A DNA stretch of 12,785 nt from Gymnopilus junonius (Eukaryota; Basidiomycota; Agaricomycetes; Agaricales; Galerinaceae): contig JADNYJ010000802.1 in assembly GCA_015501075.1 (NCBI GenBank), forward strand, positions 1-12,785. The letters are read 5' to 3'. Under the pieces are notes generated by a model that was given only the letters and a program-made list of their open reading frames with translations, did no database searches and was not told the origin of the DNA. Within the stretch, counting starts at the first letter, position 1; each line of letters opens with the position of its first letter. Both the position numbers and the translations under genes were made by a program. Below, piece by piece: positions 9,373 to 12,785 of this stretch.

Positions 9373-9405
9373 GGTGGGTAGGGTAGGGGGTAGAGAGAGA
9401 GAGCT
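9373..9405 (+). repeat. G-rich run followed by a GA microsatellite
   Basis: The stretch has G runs of 2, 3, 3 and 5 separated by T or TA, then about five GA units. The G part might form a two-layer quadruplex. It resembles TAGGG but is far too short to call telomeric. Confidence 0.6.
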
Positions 9406-9513
9406 TCCTAAATGCGTCCAAGTGCACGTGCGAGTTTGTTGCCAAACACAACATGACTTGAACAACCAATCTGCATGCACGACCCACTCGCCACCAAGGT
9501 TCCTTAAGATGTA

Positions 9514-9539
9514 GTTTATTTTGGTTGCCCAAAATAAAC
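9514..9539 (+). repeat. Hairpin repeat, cluster 2 copy 3 (perfect)
   Basis: Arm GTTTATTTTGG, loop TTGC, arm CCAAAATAAAC: eleven perfect pairs around a four-base loop. The core is in plus orientation. The arms are AT-rich and share only the three central pairs with cluster 1. Confidence 0.9.
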
Positions 9540-9640
9540 CTCATTTCTGGCAATCTCAAGAACAGCCGCTTCTTGGTAGGACGTCCTTTATTTTGGTTGC
9601 TCAAAATAAATCGCATTCCTTGTGATCTCAAGAGCAGCAC
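9515..9640 (+). repeat. 72-bp tandem duplication carrying hairpin copies 3 and 4
   Basis: TTTATTTTGGTTGC recurs at 9515 and 9587. Downstream, both units carry TCGCATT/CTCATTT-like sequence and then ATCTCAAGARCAGC. The second unit fades after about 9640. Confidence 0.75.
9587..9610 (+). repeat. Hairpin repeat, cluster 2 copy 4 (perfect)
   Basis: Arm TTTATTTTG, loop GTTGCT, arm CAAAATAAA: nine perfect pairs. It differs from the copy at 9514 in the loop (T for C) and in the next outward pair, where pairing ends. Confidence 0.88.
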
Positions 9641-9755
9641 TCCACTGTATGGATGTCAATTTGTTCTGTCGACTCAGCTTTGACTCAGCTTCTCTGTCGA
9701 GCTCCAAAATCATATATACAACAATCAAAAATGGGTATCTACTTGGTCGCTCTCA

Positions 9756-10684
9756 CTAAACCTTGCTTCGCATTGAGGACCATTTCACGATCTGAGTACT
9801 AATCAATATTATCTTGATATCTCTTGAGACGGATTCACTTACCCTGTCAATCTTTTCGGCAGTTTCTCTTCCTCTTGCATTTCGGGCTGTTTGAGAACTA
9901 TTCTTGAGATAGGTCTTCAACATATTGTGCACCGGCCAATCATTGTCATAGTCCTCTATAAATTTGTACTCCTTTCGCACCTAATTATCTGGTAAGCCTC
10001 AATTACTCTATGCGAAGCTTTAGTGACTGACCGCTTCTATAAGTCTATGCATTGCCTTCTTACTCTGGCTGTGATAGCTCCGGGTTGTGTCGAGTTTTTC
10101 CTTAGCCAACTTGGTGACAAGTTCCTTGTTGTTTGTTGAGACACGAATTCACTCATATGCTATGACTTACTTACTAGCACAGAATTATATGTTCTCTGGT
10201 TCCATACCAAAGTCTTGAAAAGGTTATATCCACCGCGCCCAGGATGCGACGCTTCACCCTTTGGTTTTGAAATCAATCCATTACCGCCTTTCTCACTTTC
10301 ACCAACCACCTCCCCACTTCCTTCACTCTCACTCTCCCCTGTATCCTCGTCCTCTGTCAGTGAACTAAGGGAGTCCAGCTCCATCTTTTCATCGAAAGCG
10401 ACCCTATTTTCTCGTGCACTTGATGGCCCGGCCTCAGGTCTTGGAGTGGTTGCATGAACCTTCGGAGTACTAGCTTGTCTAGGAGTAGTCGCCCGCCTGG
10501 CAGGAGTTTCAGTCCGGAGTCGATTTTCTCCATTTTCAGGAGCAGGGGAATTGTCTCGTGTTTCTATATTTATAAACGGAAATTCCATTTGTGAAGTAAT
10601 GGTCAGAGGAGCTGGAAAGACTTTGGGAGCAAACACAAGCCTGGATGTGATGAGCGGTAGATGATTTTCGATCTGGGCATCCAT
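9756..10684 (-). CDS. PGRGGYNL-type orphan-family protein, 258 residues, four exons, intact
   Basis: Exons are 10684-10175, 10124-10032, 9980-9843 and 9791-9756, all joined in phase 0 by introns of 50, 51 and 51 nt (GTAAGT...CAAG, GTCAGT...TTAG, GTAAGT...CTCAG). The last intron is a multiple of three with no stop, so a retained form is also readable. The front (to about residue 145) is low-complexity, rich in Pro, Thr, Ser and Glu, with an acidic Ser/Glu run, and looks disordered. A conserved block follows: KPKGEASHPGRGGYNLFKTL (PGRGGYNL at 148-155), KLAKEKLDTTRSY, then DYDNDWPVHNMLKTYLKN near 211-228. I remember this order, including the WPV and LK..LK pieces, from many agaricomycete hypothetical proteins. 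Function is unknown; there is no membrane segment or catalytic signature. Unlike the two other minus-strand orphan genes, it has no lesion. Confidence 0.78.
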
Positions 10685-10902
10685 GGTACAGATTTATGAG
10701 TTTGGACACAATTTCAATGTACTTAAAGGCTGTCAAATCATTGTATTTCATAGTTATTGAATTCTTTTGTCCTTTCCCTAGTAACGCCGAACACAACATG
10801 ATGTGCATGATCGATCACACTTACCATTTTACGCACTTACTATATACGCACTACGCACTTCATTGCAAGTGTGTTGTCATGGTCAGTCTCATAAACAATA
10901 AA
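10685..10902. other. Short spacer between divergent genes, possible breakpoint
   Basis: About 220 bases separate the start of the PGRGGYNL-type gene from the first recognisable WD40 sequence. A plus-strand frame is open through it, but its translation shows no WD40 features. Near 10833-10861 the motif ACGCACT appears three times. The promoter of the minus-strand gene should lie here. Confidence 0.5.
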
Positions 10903-11813
10903 GGTTCAGGACAATTACGGTCGTCCTGGGTCGAACTGGCAAGTAATCGAGTATTCGAGGCTAGCGATCCTGTGGAGTCGATAGCCTTTGACACAAAGAC
11001 CTCTCGCCTTGCGATAACAAGTCATCACGGCCCATATTGCCATGTACAATATCGGTCGGAATGGTGAGTCCTAATGCTATCCTGAAATTATTCAATTCAT
11101 TAGTGAAATATTTAGGAACAATGACAGAGTCGTGGTCAGCGAGATCTGATGAGAACAAAAAGGTTTGCATACCGCATTCAATTCAGTTCTATGATGGAGG
11201 GAGAAAGATTCTCATCTTTGTGCTTGAGACTGGAGAAATGTAAGGCAATTTTCATACTGCATCGGACAGATATATGGAGAATAACTTGTGAAGGGTTTGC
11301 CGTGACGTCGAGACCTCTCAAGAGGATTTGGCGAAAGGTCCTGAAATCAGGGATGTGAGTATGGTCAACACATTTGTTTGGTAATTACTAAGACAATGAA
11401 GTGGATATGCATCCATTTGTTCCTCGGGGAAGCTGTTACTTGTCAACAACTTATCAAAAGGCTTCGACTTGTACAACTTACCGTGCTCATTGCCCTCCTA
11501 TACATTTATTATTCCAAGCAAGAAAAAGTGTGTTAAGGATGGGGCTTTTGCGGAGCAGGCTTCAGCGATTGTGTGCGGAAGTGATCACGGCAAAGTCTAC
11601 GTCTTCTCCATGTCATCATCCACTCCAATCCAAGTTTTGGTGCCTGCACGCAAAACAGTTGAGGTCCAGGCTATTGGGGTGTGTCATGATACAATTTTAC
11701 CAAAATTTTCTGAGAATTAGAGCAGACGACGACGACATCCGATGCTCACTTCATTGCAAGCGGCAGTTCTGCAGGGATGTCTGAGATTACTGTATGGGAA
11801 AAACCGGTAAGAG

Positions 11814-11841
11814 ATACTATATCCGGCCCGGTAATGGGTCA
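11814..11841 (+). repeat. Left terminal inverted repeat
   Basis: This 28-base stretch matches the reverse complement of 12528-12555 at 26 of 28 positions. Its inner half contains CCCGGTAATGGGTCA. The outermost bases include the TA that appears duplicated at the target. Confidence 0.88.
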
Positions 11842-12552
11842 GTCTAGCACTTTTTACACCCATTGCTAGCCAGTATCTCAACGAAATACGGGCAAACCTG
11901 TACCATTCGGTGACCTAGAATGCGAGTTATGTGAATATCTAATTTTTGGAGCTCTATGAGTAAACTATTGCAAGCAGTGAACATTTTCTGATGGAGAGTC
12001 CAAATTGGTCAGATCCCCGGTAACGGGTCAGACCTCTTTTTCTCGCTCGGTATTTGCGCTAAAAATCTGAAAAAATCACAGGAGACTATTTACATCAAAT
12101 AAATGTACCTTATAAATTTCAGGTTTTGGAGATCTCTTCTGAGTAGGCAATCTTGGTAACAAATTTCATCAGATTTAGGGCTTTGGCATGTGATCCACAG
12201 ATAGTTGCAGAATTTGCACTACACAGGACCCTCTTCTGTGCCTCAAAATTTTTTTGAAGGACTCCTGTATACTATATCAAGTTTCAGGCGGTTTTATGCC
12301 TGTCAACGTTCATTGTATTTCAGTAGAGTGGCATCAAGTGCTCATTGCAGGTCAGATTTTTGCCAAGTGTCACAGTATTAAGAAATTTACAACTTAATAC
12401 CTCAAATTTTTGCGAACTTTAAACATTGATCCATATTCTGGTGATTTGACCCTATAAGTTGCAGCAGACCGCTTGCAAAAAGATTGAGAATTGGTCGAGC
12501 AATATGCATTTGACCCGTTTCTATATGTGACCCGTTACCGGGCCGGATACAG
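11817..12552. mobile_element. Non-autonomous terminal-inverted-repeat DNA element (MITE-like), 736 bp, TA target
   Basis: The element is bounded by near-perfect inverted repeats and flanked by TA on each side (11815-11816 and 12553-12554). It lies inside a WD40-gene intron. Removing it plus one TA leaves an intron of 47 nt that joins exons in phase 0, the size of the gene's other introns. The interior is AT-rich and has no convincing coding frame, so it would need a transposase from elsewhere. A TA duplication suits Tc1/mariner-type transposition, but PIF or other classes with short AT-rich targets cannot be excluded. Copies of the inner TIR motif recur inside the element. Confidence 0.82.
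12016..12030 (+). repeat. Internal copy of the TIR motif
   Basis: CCCGGTAACGGGTCA repeats the inner half of the left TIR in the same orientation; its T-to-C change makes it identical to the right TIR version. Shorter pieces in the opposite orientation occur at 12511-12519 (TGACCCGTT) and 12446-12452 (TTGACCC). Such subterminal copies often serve as transposase binding sites in DNA transposons; that role is inferred here. Confidence 0.7.
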
Positions 12553-12555
12553 TAT
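12528..12555 (-). repeat. Right terminal inverted repeat
   Basis: Partner of the left repeat. The two differences (one in the outer part, one in GGTAAYGGG) are both transitions, suggesting an insertion that is not brand new. Confidence 0.88.
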
Positions 12556-12785
12556 GCACGACAGACATCCAATATGTACTTATGAATATAGATCAAAAAG
12601 GCGAAAGGTCATATCGACAATGATTCGAACAATGGAAGAGTGGCTACTCTCCTAAATTGTTTGTTAGTTCTCCTTCTGTTGCACTGGACTTCGGGATTCT
12701 GGATGCCTATTGCGTTACAGGTAAGTTGTATCAAATATGACCATAAAAAAAACCCACGCTTTGCAATAGGCTGCCACTCAAACCC

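Larger units (their letters stand above)
9140..9755. other. Intergenic, hairpin-repeat cluster 2
   Basis: Spacer between two genes that end toward each other. It contains four hairpin copies (9293-9318, 9338-9363, 9514-9539, 9587-9610), a 72-bp tandem duplication around the last two, a G-rich/GA tract at 9373-9405, and a short doublet of GACTCAGCTTT near 9670-9692. No reading frame in it is convincing. Confidence 0.7.
10903..12785 (+). pseudogene. WD40-repeat family gene, front missing, two frameshifts, interrupted intron, runs off the window
   Basis: Exons, as far as frames allow: 10903-11063, 11116-11239, 11294-11354, 11402-11678, 11723-11806, 12592-12720 and 12770-12785 onward. Introns are 44-54 nt except the sixth, which holds an inserted element. 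The translation has beta-propeller pieces: SDPVESIAFDTKTSRLAITS, SIQFYDGGRKILIFVLETGE, SSGKLLLVNNLSKGFDLY, AIVCGSDHGKVYVFS and DAHFIASGSSAG then ITVWEKP. A hydrophobic tail (LLNCLLVLLLLHW) suggests a membrane anchor. This fits a remembered agaricomycete WD40 family with a C-terminal membrane segment. Two +1 shifts are needed, near 11030 (a run of three C) and near 11310-11320. The usual N-terminal repeats are absent, so the gene looks truncated as well as broken. Remaining uncertainty concerns whether the shifts are real. Confidence 0.72.

Noticed and set aside
9373..9390. Interstitial telomere repeat
   Set aside because: There are two TAGGG-like units only, and neighbouring G runs vary in length.
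9445..9475. Possible tenth hairpin around AACAACCAA
   Set aside because: Only three central pairs form and the core differs; at most it is a decayed copy.
12402..12596. Minus-strand open frame inside the inverted-repeat element
   Set aside because: It crosses the element's end into the host intron and exon and has no transposase feature.

Overview
This window reads as nuclear DNA of a mushroom-forming basidiomycete (Agaricomycetes). Genes are split by many short introns of about 44-62 nt with GT...AG ends. One edge carries a recognisable fungal neutral trehalase, and most of the rest belongs to protein families that I remember as expanded, unnamed families of agaricomycete proteomes. Family assignments are from memory and were not checked against a database.

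Layout. (1) 1-439, minus: first two exons of a neutral trehalase, cut by the window edge. (2) 440-1808: its 5' flank, then an AT-rich gene-poor stretch. (3) 1809-4424, minus: a long orphan-family gene that can be followed end to end only across several frameshifts and three in-frame TGA codons; a pseudogene, unless the frameshifts are assembly errors. (4) 4425-5289: intergenic, with five copies of a short hairpin repeat and a possible zinc-knuckle relic. (5) 5290-8075, minus: a second orphan-family gene with a coiled coil, an acidic tract and a C-terminal GMSSDE-type domain; the 5' half splices cleanly and the 3' half is broken. (6) 8609-9139, plus: a small three-exon gene, intact, head to head with the previous one. 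(7) 9140-9755: intergenic, with four more hairpin copies. (8) 9756-10684, minus: a four-exon PGRGGYNL-type orphan gene, intact. (9) 10903 to the window end, plus: a WD40-family gene that lacks its front and has two frameshifts. One of its introns holds a 736-bp terminal-inverted-repeat element (11817-12552) at a TA target; removing it restores a 47-nt intron.

The strongest unexplained signal is a family of nine 22-28-nt hairpins in two clusters (4528-5103 and 9293-9610). All share the core TGGTTGCYCA, but their arms differ and change together so that pairing is kept. Both clusters have the same order: reverse-oriented copies first, forward-oriented copies after. They bracket the block holding the second orphan gene and the small gene. 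No transposase, reverse transcriptase, tRNA, rRNA or CRISPR array was seen.
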